Source of the DNA: Chlorobiota bacterium
Lineage (GTDB): Bacteria > Bacteroidota > Bacteroidia > JAADEI01
NCBI GenBank assembly: GCA_013153515.1
Contig: JAADEI010000130.1
Coordinates: forward strand, 1-38,877
Length of the DNA: 38,877 bases
Direction: 5' to 3'
A program made the translations under genes and the position numbers. Of this stretch, positions 28,855-38,448 are shown piece by piece. Numbering within the stretch: the first letter of the stretch is position 1; each line of letters opens with the position of its first letter. The notes below the pieces were generated by a model. It was given only the letters and a program-made list of their open reading frames with translations, was not told the DNA's origin and did not search any database.

Positions 28855-29240
28855 GACAAAACATTTTTATATTTTGAAGATAGCAACAAAAAGAAAGCGA
28901 ATATATGAATAAAGTCAATAAAATAGCCTATCTTCGTATGGATAATGCAAATGTACATTGCCATAAAGTTAAGTTTTCGTTATTAGAGCGAGCATACTGG
29001 TCTACAAAAGCTCGGGATCGTTATTTTTCAAAATTCTCCGTGTAATGAATTTTTCTTTTCTCTTTTCTGCCATTTTAATAAATAACAGAACAATACAACT
29101 CTGACTCTGCCCACTTCTGAACATAATTAGCCATTGCAATGCCTCGCCGAATTAAGAAGCAAAGGCTCTATTTCCCTTTGTGATCCATTCCAATTCAAAC
29201 TGTCGTCCGTATTTCCTTTTTTGTTCACTTCAATTGATTG

Positions 29241-29269
29241 TTTGTTATGTTCAAAACTCCATAACTTTG
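29241..29269 (+). promoter_or_regulatory. Bacteroidota-type promoter: TTTG (29241-29244), 17-nt spacer, TAACTTTG (29262-29269)
   Basis: Matches TTTG / TAnnTTTG consensus immediately upstream of the peroxiredoxin gene. Confidence 0.6.
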
Positions 29270-29272
29270 CTA

Positions 29273-29884
29273 ATGGAAAAATCAAGAGCGATGCTACAAG
29301 TAGGTAAACCAATTCAGGATTTTGAATTTCAGTATTACGACCCTAAGACAGACCAATGGGGCAGAATGAGGCTCTACGACATTTTGAAAGAAGGCAAGTG
29401 GGTAATTATGTTCTGGTATCCCGCTGACTTCACCTTCGTTTGCCCTACTGAACTGGCTGACCTCGCTGCCTTCGCAGAGGAGTTTGACAAATACAACACA
29501 GAAGTGATTTCTTTCAGTACGGACACACCTTATGTCCACAGGGCTTGGAGGCAAACAGAGCCTCTCTTGAAGGACTTTAATTTCCTGATGGGCAGTGATG
29601 CCAGTTGCCGAATATCCAGAGACCTCGGGATTTTCTCTGAGGAAGAGGAAGTGGCATATAGGTCAACTATTATCATTGACCCAGAAGGGACTGTTAGAGG
29701 GGTTGAAGTGATCCAAAACAACATTGGTAGGTCTGCCAAGGAGTTAGTCAGGAAACTGGCTGCATTCATCTATGTTGACCAACACCCAGAAGAGGTTTGT
29801 CCTGCTGAATGGGAACCCGGCAAGGAAACGCTGAAGCCGGGAGCCGAACTCGTTGGTAAGGTTGGAGAGGTTTGGCATCTGTGA
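29273..29884 (+). CDS. ahpC: 2-Cys peroxiredoxin (AhpC/TSA family)
   Basis: FTFVCPTELADLAAF peroxidatic motif; EEVCPAEWEPG resolving Cys region. Start ATG 29273 or, more probably, ATG 29291 (MLQVGKPIQDFEF). Confidence 0.93.
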   Translation: MEKSRAMLQVGKPIQDFEFQYYDPKTDQWGRMRLYDILKEGKWVIMFWYPADFTFVCPTELADLAAFAEEFDKYNTEVISFSTDTPYVHRAWRQTEPLLKDFNFLMGSDASCRISRDLGIFSEEEEVAYRSTIIIDPEGTVRGVEVIQNNIGRSAKELVRKLAAFIYVDQHPEEVCPAEWEPGKETLKPGAELVGKVGEVWHL

Positions 29885-32328
29885 AGTGGTCATTAAAAGA
29901 GATTGCCGAGTATTGTGGGGGGGTCGTCCATAAGGGCGATCCCTCTTTTTTTATTTACAAACTCTATTACGACACCCGACGAATACTGCATGGAGAAGGA
30001 GGATTGTTCATTGCCTTACGCACCAGAGCAAATGACGGACACCAGTTCATTCAGGATGCTATTAACAAAGGCATTTCCGCTCTGCTTGTAAGCAAATTGC
30101 CACAAAACGTAAGTATTCCAGAGCATGTTGGCGTAATCGTCGTTCCAGACACTTGGGAGGCACTGCGAAACTGGGCAAAGGCAAACAGAAAGCATTTCCA
30201 AGGGAGTGTAATCGGGATAACAGGGAGTTGGGGGAAGACCACCGTTAAGGAGTGGCTGTTTGAAATCTTATCCGAAAAATACGCTGTTTATAGGAGCCCT
30301 CGGAGTTATAATACCTTTCTTGGCGTTAGCCTGTCGCTAATTAACATGCCACCGAACAATGATTTTGCTCTTATTGAAGCGGGGATTTCGGCACCTGATG
30401 AGATGACACCATTGGAAGATATGATTAAGCCCGAAGGGGGCATTTTTACGGCATTCGGCATCCCGCACCAACAAAATTTTGCATCCCTTCAAGAGAAACT
30501 CTTTGAAAAACTGAGGCTTTTTGTTGGAAGCAAGTGGCTCGTAGCACCATTAAACGCCATTTCCAAAGAGGGAATCGCTTGGTTGAAAACCCAAAACCCA
30601 AACATAGAACTGTTCCTATGGACTACCGAACCGAACGAAGAAAACGCATTTATTAAAGTTACTGACATCAACAGAGGGAACAACGGAACATCAACTCTCA
30701 GAATTGAGGAAGGACTTGAACGCTGGGAAATAACAGTGCCTTTCGTTGACAGAGCGAATATAAATAACATAATCACGGTTATTACTGTCCTGCGAAAATT
30801 AGGGTATGAACCTTCAGAAATCGTTTCCAAAATAAGCCAGTTCAGACCGCTGTCATTAAGACTTCAACTATACAACACCCGCAACAGGTCTATCGTTGTG
30901 GAGGACACCTATTCGGCAGATATATCTTCCCTTGAAACGGCTATTGAATATCTCAACATGCAATCTGGACTTCGCAAAAAAGCACTTATCATTTCAGATA
31001 TGGAAGTTATGACCGACACCATCATAACAGAATTAATATCCCTTATTAATTCAAACCAGTTCCACAGGATAATCCTTCTTGGGGAGAGGCTTGCAGGCTT
31101 ATCAAACAGGTTCCAAGCAAATGAAGTATATGCCTTTGAAAACGTTGATGATTTAATCAATTTCGTAGGAACGCTTAATTGGGAAAACTTTGCCATATTA
31201 ATCAAGGGGTCACGGAGGCACAGGCTGGAAAGACTGAAATACTGGTTTCACACTTCGCTTCATCCCGCAAAAATGGAAATAAATCTGCACGCTCTAATCA
31301 GTAACGTCAACAGGTTCAGACAGATAATTAACCCTACGACAGGCATCATTGCAATGGTTAAAGCCCTTGCTTATGGCAGTGGGGACATACAGATAGCCAA
31401 CACGCTACAACGAATGGGTATCCAATATCTGGCAGTTGCCTATCCAGAAGAGGGCAGGAGGCTTCGGGAAGGCGGAATCTCAACACCCATAATCATCATG
31501 AACCCGTATGGCATCACACCAGAAGACATAAAAGATTACGCACTGGAACCAGTCCTGCATTCCTTCCATCAACTATGGCTCTGGAACCAATGGGGAATAA
31601 GCATTCCTGTTCATGTGGAGATGGACACTGGACTGGGCAGGCTGGGATTCAAACAAGATGAACTTGAAGAATTAATGAAAGCCTTGAAGGAGTCCCGCTC
31701 TGTGCGACCAGTAAGCGTTTTTTCCCACCTTGCCAGTGCCGATGACCCTTCGCAAGACACCTTCACTTTCCAACAATTGAACCTTTTTGAAAACATAGCC
31801 CGTCGGTTCAGTAAGAGTTTCCCAGACATAAAAAGGCACATTTTGAACACCGCTGGAACAATCCGATTCCCAGAATATCAATATGACTTTGTCAGGCTGG
31901 GCATCGGGCTCTATGGCATTGACCCAACGGGAATATTCACGGGATTAGAGCCAGTCCACACCCTTAAAGCATCGGTCATCCAAGTCAAGACCCTACGGGA
32001 AGGCGAAAGCGTGGGCTACAACAGACAATTCATAGCAACTAAACCAACCAAGATAGCCATAGTGAGCATTGGATATGCCGATGGACTGCCATATAGCAAT
32101 AACTTATACGCCTTCGTTAATGGACGAATTGTCCCTGTCCTTACAAAACCATTTATGGACTTATGCATTATTGACGTTAGCGAAGTGGATGTTGTAGTGG
32201 GCGATGAAGTGGTCTTTTATGGCGAAGAGATCAGGCTTGAGGAGGTCTCGCAGAACGTCGGCGAATCACCCTACACGCTCATAAGCAAAGTGTCGCAACG
32301 AATCCCAAGGGTCTACGTTTATGAATAA
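29872..32328 (+). CDS. murF-alr: Bifunctional UDP-MurNAc-tripeptide:D-Ala-D-Ala ligase / alanine racemase (MurF-Alr fusion)
   Basis: MurF GITGSWGKTTVKEW P-loop; Alr GIIAMVKALAYGSGDIQIA (PLP Lys), MDTGLGRLGF, VGYNRQF, SIGYADGLPY. Start is TTG 29872 or GTG 29881. Confidence 0.92.
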   Translation: MASVKWSLKEIAEYCGGVVHKGDPSFFIYKLYYDTRRILHGEGGLFIALRTRANDGHQFIQDAINKGISALLVSKLPQNVSIPEHVGVIVVPDTWEALRNWAKANRKHFQGSVIGITGSWGKTTVKEWLFEILSEKYAVYRSPRSYNTFLGVSLSLINMPPNNDFALIEAGISAPDEMTPLEDMIKPEGGIFTAFGIPHQQNFASLQEKLFEKLRLFVGSKWLVAPLNAISKEGIAWLKTQNPNIELFLWTTEPNEENAFIKVTDINRGNNGTSTLRIEEGLERWEITVPFVDRANINNIITVITVLRKLGYEPSEIVSKISQFRPLSLRLQLYNTRNRSIVVEDTYSADISSLETAIEYLNMQSGLRKKALIISDMEVMTDTIITELISLINSNQFHRIILLGERLAGLSNRFQANEVYAFENVDDLINFVGTLNWENFAILIKGSRRHRLERLKYWFHTSLHPAKMEINLHALISNVNRFRQIINPTTGIIAMVKALAYGSGDIQIANTLQRMGIQYLAVAYPEEGRRLREGGISTPIIIMNPYGITPEDIKDYALEPVLHSFHQLWLWNQWGISIPVHVEMDTGLGRLGFKQDELEELMKALKESRSVRPVSVFSHLASADDPSQDTFTFQQLNLFENIARRFSKSFPDIKRHILNTAGTIRFPEYQYDFVRLGIGLYGIDPTGIFTGLEPVHTLKASVIQVKTLREGESVGYNRQFIATKPTKIAIVSIGYADGLPYSNNLYAFVNGRIVPVLTKPFMDLCIIDVSEVDVVVGDEVVFYGEEIRLEEVSQNVGESPYTLISKVSQRIPRVYVYE
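29918..29952 (+). terminator. Intrinsic-terminator-like hairpin plus U7 tract inside the murF-alr 5' coding region
   Basis: GGGGGTCGTCC-type 5' arm pairs with GGGCGATCCCTC (about 12 bp including three G-U pairs), ATAA tetraloop, then TTTTTTT (29946-29952). Confidence 0.65.
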
Positions 32329-32337
32329 TTAAGTTCA

Positions 32338-32345
32338 TAACTTTG
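32338..32345 (+). promoter_or_regulatory. Putative Bacteroidota -7 element TAACTTTG upstream of the flippase-like gene
   Basis: Exact TAnnTTTG match; shares 11-mer CATAACTTTGC with the peroxiredoxin promoter. Confidence 0.4.
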
Positions 32346-32378
32346 CAAAACGTGGGTTTACTTAAAATTTAGGCTACG

Positions 32379-33371
32379 TTGAAGTATGTGAAATATCTGA
32401 TATTTCTGGCTATTGGGTTATTTTTCTTATGGCTTGCATTCCGAAACGTTGACCTACAGGAGTTCATAAGTGGGTTTCGGGAGGTCAACTGGACGCCCGT
32501 CGTCCTTTCTATGATAGTGGCAGTGATTAGCCATTGGTTCAGGGGCTTGAGATGGCGACTGCTCATCCGTTCTCAGGGAAACTACAACCTTTCCAGAATG
32601 GACGCTTTCTCAGGAGTGATGGTTGGCTACCTATCTAACCTTGCCCTGCCCAGAATGGGGGAGGTAATCCGATGCACCATAGTGGGTAAATACACTGGCA
32701 TTCCCGTGTCTTTCCTGTTCGGAACGGTCGTTCTGGAACGGATTATTGACCTGCTCATTCTTATTATCCTGCTTGCTATGGTTATTCCTTTGCAGATTAA
32801 TGTCTTGGGAGATTTCATCAGGGAACACTTGCTTTCTGGACTTCCAGATTCAAAGACCATTACTATCATAGCCATTATCGTTGTTCTGGCTGTTCTTCTT
32901 GCCATATTGTTCCTATACTTTGGGTTTGTTATGTGGGTCAGGAACGCACCGTTCTCGCAAAAAAGGTTAGCAGTTCGCATCAGGGCAATGGTCAGGAACC
33001 TAATCAACGGTTTGAAAACAGTATTTAAATTGCCTGTTCGTGTGCAGGTATATTTCTGGACTTACACACTTCTGATTTGGGTTCTCTACATCGTTATGAC
33101 GTGGCTTCCCGCTCTGGCTATGCCCACCACCCAAAACATGTCTTTCGCTGAATTGATGGGAATGTTTGTGATGGGGTCGTTGGGCATCGTGGCACCTGTG
33201 CAGGGAGGCATTGGAACGTATCATTGGCTTGTCCAACAAACTCTTATGCTATATGGCTATGATGCAACCACTGGGCTTCAACTGGCTACGCTAATCCACA
33301 CTTCACAGACCTTAATGGTTATCATCGTCGGTTTTCTCGCTTTTCTTTACTTTGCAATAAGGAAAAAATGA
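32379..33371 (+). CDS. Lysylphosphatidylglycerol synthase TM-region/flippase-like (UPF0104) membrane protein
   Basis: [15 protein letters not shown]..., [44 protein letters not shown] start. Confidence 0.8.
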   Translation: MKYVKYLIFLAIGLFFLWLAFRNVDLQEFISGFREVNWTPVVLSMIVAVISHWFRGLRWRLLIRSQGNYNLSRMDAFSGVMVGYLSNLALPRMGEVIRCTIVGKYTGIPVSFLFGTVVLERIIDLLILIILLAMVIPLQINVLGDFIREHLLSGLPDSKTITIIAIIVVLAVLLAILFLYFGFVMWVRNAPFSQKRLAVRIRAMVRNLINGLKTVFKLPVRVQVYFWTYTLLIWVLYIVMTWLPALAMPTTQNMSFAELMGMFVMGSLGIVAPVQGGIGTYHWLVQQTLMLYGYDATTGLQLATLIHTSQTLMVIIVGFLAFLYFAIRKK

Positions 33372-33904
33372 GAGGGGATAAAACACCAACTGGGGCAGGA
33401 AAGTTAGAACGGAAGCCATGGCTGGACATAGCCAAGGGAAAGATTTTAGATGATGTTTCTCTGTCCAGACATCTGGCTATATGGAAATTCTTCAAGAAAA
33501 AGATTGTGTTTACCAACGGTTGTTTTGATATTTTGCATGCTGGACACATATCTCTGCTTGCCAAGGCTCGGGATTTGGGCGACGTGCTCATTGTGGGCAT
33601 CAACAGTGATGAATCAGTGAAGAGGTTAAAAGGAGAAGATAGACCGATCAACGGGATTGAAGACAGGGCTTTAATGCTGGCAAGCCTACTGTTCGTTGAT
33701 GCAGTGGTCGTCTTTGATGAAGACACACCAGAGAACTTAATAAAAAAAGTCAAGCCCGACGTTCTCGTGAAAGGGGCTGATTACAAAGAATCAGAGATAG
33801 TGGGGGCTGAATTTGTCAAGTCATACGGCGGGGAAGTGGTTAGGATACCGCTTGTGGAGGGGCTGAGCACTTCTCAAATAATTGAAAAAATCAAAAGGAT
33901 ATGA
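33368..33904 (+). CDS. rfaE2: D-glycero-beta-D-manno-heptose 1-phosphate adenylyltransferase
   Basis: [69 protein letters not shown]. Confidence 0.93.
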   Translation: MRGDKTPTGAGKLERKPWLDIAKGKILDDVSLSRHLAIWKFFKKKIVFTNGCFDILHAGHISLLAKARDLGDVLIVGINSDESVKRLKGEDRPINGIEDRALMLASLLFVDAVVVFDEDTPENLIKKVKPDVLVKGADYKESEIVGAEFVKSYGGEVVRIPLVEGLSTSQIIEKIKRI

Positions 33905-35061
33905 CACAAGAACTGCTAATGGATTTTGATTTAAGCGAAGAACACCAATTGATAAGGGAAGCCACCCGGGAGTTTGCCGAACAGGTCTTGGCACCGGGAG
34001 TGATAGAACGGGATGAGAAAGCAGAAACACCGAAGGAAATCCTTGATGCCCTTGGTCAACAGGGCTTAATGGGGCTAATGGTTAAGCCTGAATATGGGGG
34101 TTCTGGACTGGATAACATTGCCTATGCCATTGTGATGGAGGAGATAGCCCGTGTGGATGCTGGCGTGTCGGTATATGTAACTGTTCAGAATTCGCTTGTC
34201 AACTGGGGAATTCAGGAGTATGGCACCGAAGAACAGAAGAAAAAGTATTTGCCCTTGTTGGCTTCTGGAGAATGGATAGGAGCATTCTGTCTTTCTGAAC
34301 CTGAGGCGGGTTCCGACGCCACCCACCAGAGAACAACCGCCATAAAGAAAGGAGACCACTATGTTCTCAATGGTATTAAAAACTGGATTTCCAGTGCTGG
34401 AAAGGCATCTCTCTTCGTCGTCATTGCTCAAAGCGACCCTTCAAAGGGCTACAAAGGCATCAACGCATTCATCGTTGAAAGGGACTGGAAGGGAATAACC
34501 ATTGGTCCCAAGGAGAACAAGATGGGCATCAGGTCTTCCGACACTCATTCCGTCATCTTTGAAGACGTTATTGTTCCAGAGGAAAACCGCATTGGACCCG
34601 AAGGCTTCGGGTTCAAATTTGCTATGAACGTTTTGAATGGCGGACGGATTGGGATTGCTGCTCAGGCAGTTGGGATAGCACAAGGGGCTTATGAGCGGGC
34701 TCGGCAATATGCTACCGAAAGGATTGCCTTTGGAGTGCCCATCGCTGAGCATCAAGCCATCAGGTTCAAACTGGCGGATATGGCTACTCGGATTGAAGCC
34801 GCAAGACTGCTAACATGGCGTGCCGCTTGGCTAAAAGACCAACACCTGCCCTACGCCAAGGAATCCGCAATGGCTAAACTATTCGCTGCCGACACCGCTA
34901 TGTTCGTAACACGGGAAGCAGTCCAGATCCACGGGGGATATGGCTACGTCAGGGAATACCACGTTGAAAGAATGATGAGAGACGCTAAAATTACTGAGAT
35001 ATACGAAGGAACATCAGAAATTCAAAAAATAGTAATATCAAGAAGCGTTTTGAAAGAATAG
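33901..35061 (+). CDS. Acyl-CoA dehydrogenase
   Basis: [21 protein letters not shown]; catalytic-region [42 protein letters not shown]. Confidence 0.95.
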   Translation: MTQELLMDFDLSEEHQLIREATREFAEQVLAPGVIERDEKAETPKEILDALGQQGLMGLMVKPEYGGSGLDNIAYAIVMEEIARVDAGVSVYVTVQNSLVNWGIQEYGTEEQKKKYLPLLASGEWIGAFCLSEPEAGSDATHQRTTAIKKGDHYVLNGIKNWISSAGKASLFVVIAQSDPSKGYKGINAFIVERDWKGITIGPKENKMGIRSSDTHSVIFEDVIVPEENRIGPEGFGFKFAMNVLNGGRIGIAAQAVGIAQGAYERARQYATERIAFGVPIAEHQAIRFKLADMATRIEAARLLTWRAAWLKDQHLPYAKESAMAKLFAADTAMFVTREAVQIHGGYGYVREYHVERMMRDAKITEIYEGTSEIQKIVISRSVLKE

Positions 35062-36590
35062 AATTTTCAAAGGCGTTCAGGCTGGCAATCAAAACCATAT
35101 TACTTATTGGGCTGGTAATTACCTTGCCTTATTTTTCTTTCGCTCAACATACCATAACCATAGAGAACGCTGAGCAGGTAATTATCTTAGACGACCCAGA
35201 ACCTACTAAAATCCTTAAGGGAAATGTTCATATCAGACACAAACAAACACATCTTTGGGCTGACTCAATAGTTCTGTTTGGAAAAGACAGTGCCATAGCA
35301 ATTGGAAACGTTAGGTTTTCCGTTGGCGATACGATATTCGGTTCAGGGGCAAATAGGCTCACATACAATAGAAACCTTCTGATTGCAACAGGAAACATTA
35401 CTGTGTCATCAAAGCAAAGCACAATAATAACTTCCTATTTCACCTATGACCTGCGTTCCCAAAGGGCTTCGGCAATAAACATCACTTGGACAACGCAGTC
35501 TGGACAGATTTCGGCTAAGCACCTATTCATCTCTGGAAACACATTCATATTCACCGATTCAGTGAAAGCACGACGAAATGGGACATATTCCCTTAGTGAT
35601 ACGCTTGTTGTTAATGAAAAAACAAACAAATATGTTTTTTCTGGAAATGTTCTCATTATTCAAGATGGCGATTCAATCAAAGCCCGACGGGTAGTAGCCC
35701 TTCCCGACAAACAGGAAATATACATTGGTTTAGGCATCCACGCTGATTCCCTTATCTGGATTGCCGACACTGTAATCATAGAAGCAAACAGACAGACCTT
35801 AAAAAATGCATTGATAAAGCGGGATTCCCTATTGCTGGCTGGAAAACAGATACATTTTTACAACAACCAACTGGACATCACAGACACCTTCTCATTATTG
35901 ATTTGCCGTTCCAACGACGCTTCTATTCTCATCTCAGGCAAACGGCTCAACTTGGATTCTTCTCAACAAAATGGCTTCCTGTTCAAAGGGATTATTAAGC
36001 AAGGGGAATCGTCTATGTGGGCGGATTCCATTCACATGATTGATTCAGTGATTGTATTGCGACGCAATGGCTGGATATCTCTTAATGAGTGGTTCATCAC
36101 TGGCAATGAAATAATTATCCACAAGACAGATTCACCAGATAACAAACAATTTGATTCTGTGGTTGTTTATGGGAACGCTTGGATGCTCAAACCCATTGAT
36201 TCCATCCGCACCAACCAACTCACTTCACCCAAGATAATCATTCGCTTTTTTGAAAACGATTCAATAACTATCCTTGCCTGTTGCCCTGTCAAAACAGTGT
36301 TTTACAACACCAACGACAAAGGCGAAATAACCAGTGTTAACTACACCGAAGGCGACAGGCTAACCGCTCTGTTCATTAACGACTCTCTGCGAAACATTAT
36401 CATGCATAAAAATCTTTCTGGATACATAGAGGAAAACGCCACTGCCAACCTGAAAGGACTGCCTGAAATCCCTATTCGTTCCGCTTCAACACCAATAAAA
36501 TTCTGGACTGAAACACTAAAGCCTTTGAGCAAACAGTTCATAGACCAAATTGCTAAGCGACTGGTTTGCGTTCGGGAAGAAAAGCAATAA
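35058..36590 (+). CDS. OstA/LptA-like periplasmic protein; ORF track begins at TTG 35124, true start probably upstream and non-canonical
   Basis: ITIENAEQVIILDDPEPTKILKGNVHIRHKQTHLWADSIVLF OstA-like repeats. Upstream in-frame residues [30 protein letters not shown] form a signal peptide. Confidence 0.7.
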   Translation: MEFSKAFRLAIKTILLIGLVITLPYFSFAQHTITIENAEQVIILDDPEPTKILKGNVHIRHKQTHLWADSIVLFGKDSAIAIGNVRFSVGDTIFGSGANRLTYNRNLLIATGNITVSSKQSTIITSYFTYDLRSQRASAINITWTTQSGQISAKHLFISGNTFIFTDSVKARRNGTYSLSDTLVVNEKTNKYVFSGNVLIIQDGDSIKARRVVALPDKQEIYIGLGIHADSLIWIADTVIIEANRQTLKNALIKRDSLLLAGKQIHFYNNQLDITDTFSLLICRSNDASILISGKRLNLDSSQQNGFLFKGIIKQGESSMWADSIHMIDSVIVLRRNGWISLNEWFITGNEIIIHKTDSPDNKQFDSVVVYGNAWMLKPIDSIRTNQLTSPKIIIRFFENDSITILACCPVKTVFYNTNDKGEITSVNYTEGDRLTALFINDSLRNIIMHKNLSGYIEENATANLKGLPEIPIRSASTPIKFWTETLKPLSKQFIDQIAKRLVCVREEKQ

Positions 36591-36611
36591 AAACTTTATA
36601 TTTACACTGTT

Positions 36612-36627
36612 ATTGGTCTAAACCAAT
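36612..36627. repeat. Inverted repeat ATTGGT-CTAA-ACCAAT upstream of the AAA ATPase gene
   Basis: Perfect 6-bp arms, 17 nt before ATG 36644. Confidence 0.4.
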
Positions 36628-36643
36628 CAAACTAAAAAGCCTA

Positions 36644-37831
36644 ATGAACAAGAAATTAAGGATTGAATTAAAAGATTTTGGGCAGATAAAGGAAGGGCAG
36701 GTCCAAATCGGCGACTTAACTGTATTAGTGGGAGAACAAGCCAGTGGTAAAACATTATTTCTTGAACTGTTCAAGTTTATCCACGATAGGCATTTCATTA
36801 AGAAAGTCTTTCAGGAAAAAGGATTCACCATTGACTCAATAGAAGATTTATTTTCGCTTTATTTCGGATGTTCCAAGGAATTAATTCCCGTCAAAGAAGG
36901 CTCAGAGATAAGACTTAACGGAAGGGCAATAAACTTACGCAACCTTAAAGGAAGAGGAAGCAAGAATTTAAGGGAAAAAGAATCTGTGTTTTACATTCCT
37001 GCACAAAGGATTTTAACCCTTGCTGATGGATGGTTCAAAGATTTCAACGCCTTCAGTTTAGAAACGCCCTTTGTTGTAAGGCACTTTAGTGAAACAATGC
37101 GTATTGTAACAGAGCAGTTAATTAGGGCACAACGACAAGAACCAATCCTGTTCCCGCATCCCAAGAGATTAATCTCAGAACTAAAAGACAAACTGCAACA
37201 GACTGTCTTCAAAGGTTGGAAGTTAATGTATAAAGCAGAAGGATTTAGGAAACATCTTGTTTTAACAGACCCTTCACAACAAAACGTGTCTTTATCCTTT
37301 TTCAGTTGGTCAACTGGACAACGTGAATTTGTTCCGTTATTATTGGGGCTTTATTGGTTGAGTCCATCTGCTAAAAAGAGTAAGAGAAATTTTGATTATG
37401 TGGTCATTGAAGAGCCAGAGATGGGGCTTCACCCTCACGCCTATCTGGATGTTATCTTAATCTTGCTAACTCTGTTAGAGCGAGGATACAAAATCCTTAT
37501 CAGTTCGCATTCGCCCGCAATTTTAGATGTCATTTGGGTTCTTAGAAATCTGTTCCGCTTGCAAGACACTACTACCCAGACAAAATTGTTTATGCAATTT
37601 TTCGGCTTGAAGAAGAAGCATCCTTGGGTATATAAACTCATTAAATCATTAAGGAATAAGGATATGAAGGTATTTTATTTCAAGACAAATAACAACTATC
37701 AAACAATCATCCAAGACATTTCTGAACTGGAAAATTTTGAAGAAGAATCCATTCAAAATTGGGGCGGATTACTGAGCATTGCCGACAAGGCATCAGAAGT
37801 GGTTAGCACTATATCAAGGAAGTTAAAGTGA
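36644..37831 (+). CDS. AAA family ATPase (ABC/OLD-type, AAA_21-like)
   Basis: Walker A VGEQASGKTLF; signature FFSWSTGQREFVPLL; Walker B YVVIEEPEMGLHPHAYLDVI; H-switch ILISSHSPAILDVIW. Start moved to MNKKLRIELKDFGQI (36644). Confidence 0.85.
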   Translation: MNKKLRIELKDFGQIKEGQVQIGDLTVLVGEQASGKTLFLELFKFIHDRHFIKKVFQEKGFTIDSIEDLFSLYFGCSKELIPVKEGSEIRLNGRAINLRNLKGRGSKNLREKESVFYIPAQRILTLADGWFKDFNAFSLETPFVVRHFSETMRIVTEQLIRAQRQEPILFPHPKRLISELKDKLQQTVFKGWKLMYKAEGFRKHLVLTDPSQQNVSLSFFSWSTGQREFVPLLLGLYWLSPSAKKSKRNFDYVVIEEPEMGLHPHAYLDVILILLTLLERGYKILISSHSPAILDVIWVLRNLFRLQDTTTQTKLFMQFFGLKKKHPWVYKLIKSLRNKDMKVFYFKTNNNYQTIIQDISELENFEEESIQNWGGLLSIADKASEVVSTISRKLK

Positions 37832-37837
37832 GGCAAG

Positions 37838-38275
37838 ATGAGCAAAAAGTGTCTTGCTATTTGTTGTGAAGCAATAAGCCCTAATATGCTTAATTATGTT
37901 AAAGATGGTCTACAAGCACTTCCTAAAAGCCACAAAGCATGTATTAAAACTTCCAAATGCAAAAAGTATTGTAGTATTCAACTTGACGGGGGCTTCTGCA
38001 CTTCTGGAACTTTTGATTATTTGATAATATGTTATGACCGTCAAAACACCCAATGCATTGCTTTAGAAATCCATCCTGCCGACACTTCCGAAGTTACAAC
38101 CATAAAACAAAAATTTCACAGGACAGAAAAGTGCAGGAAAAAACACAACTGCCAAAATTGGGATTATTACTGGGTTCCACCCAGAAGAAAGGGAATTAGT
38201 ATCAAGAAGGATTCAAGAAAATGGAAGGAACTTGCTCAATTGGGCATACAAATTCGCAGGCAGGTTGAAATATAG
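37838..38275 (+). CDS. Small Cys-rich protein of unknown function, operonic with the AAA ATPase
   Basis: Starts 6 nt after the ATPase stop; 145 aa with 11 Cys; FDYLIICYDRQNTQCIALEIHPADTSEV core. Confidence 0.7.
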   Translation: MSKKCLAICCEAISPNMLNYVKDGLQALPKSHKACIKTSKCKKYCSIQLDGGFCTSGTFDYLIICYDRQNTQCIALEIHPADTSEVTTIKQKFHRTEKCRKKHNCQNWDYYWVPPRRKGISIKKDSRKWKELAQLGIQIRRQVEI

Positions 38276-38448
38276 CAGTTTTAGCCATTTTCCCTCATAA
38301 CACGTTCCTGCTGAAATGTATGCAAACCGCTTGAGATAAATACAATAACATAAGAAGACCTTTTTTAATCACTGCGTAGCATTGGATTCAAGTTCCGAGA
38401 TACATAACGGAAAACCTATTCCTTTATGCCATCACACATTATGACACC

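Noticed and set aside
28947-28961. Near-palindrome GCAAATGTACATTGC upstream of paralog B
   Set aside because: Core ATGTACAT is only 8 bp and lies ~95 nt upstream of the ATG; chance in AT-rich intergenic DNA cannot be excluded.
28907-29047. Possible 46-aa ORF MNKVNKIAYLRMDNANVHCHKVKFSLLERAYWSTKARDRYFSKFSV in the intergenic region
   Set aside because: Short, no clear promoter or homology visible; could be a remnant but cannot be supported.
35616-35640. AAAAAACA...TGTTTTTT inverted repeat inside the OstA-like gene
   Set aside because: Almost purely A/T stem, weak as a terminator, and explained by Lys/Asn/Phe codons.
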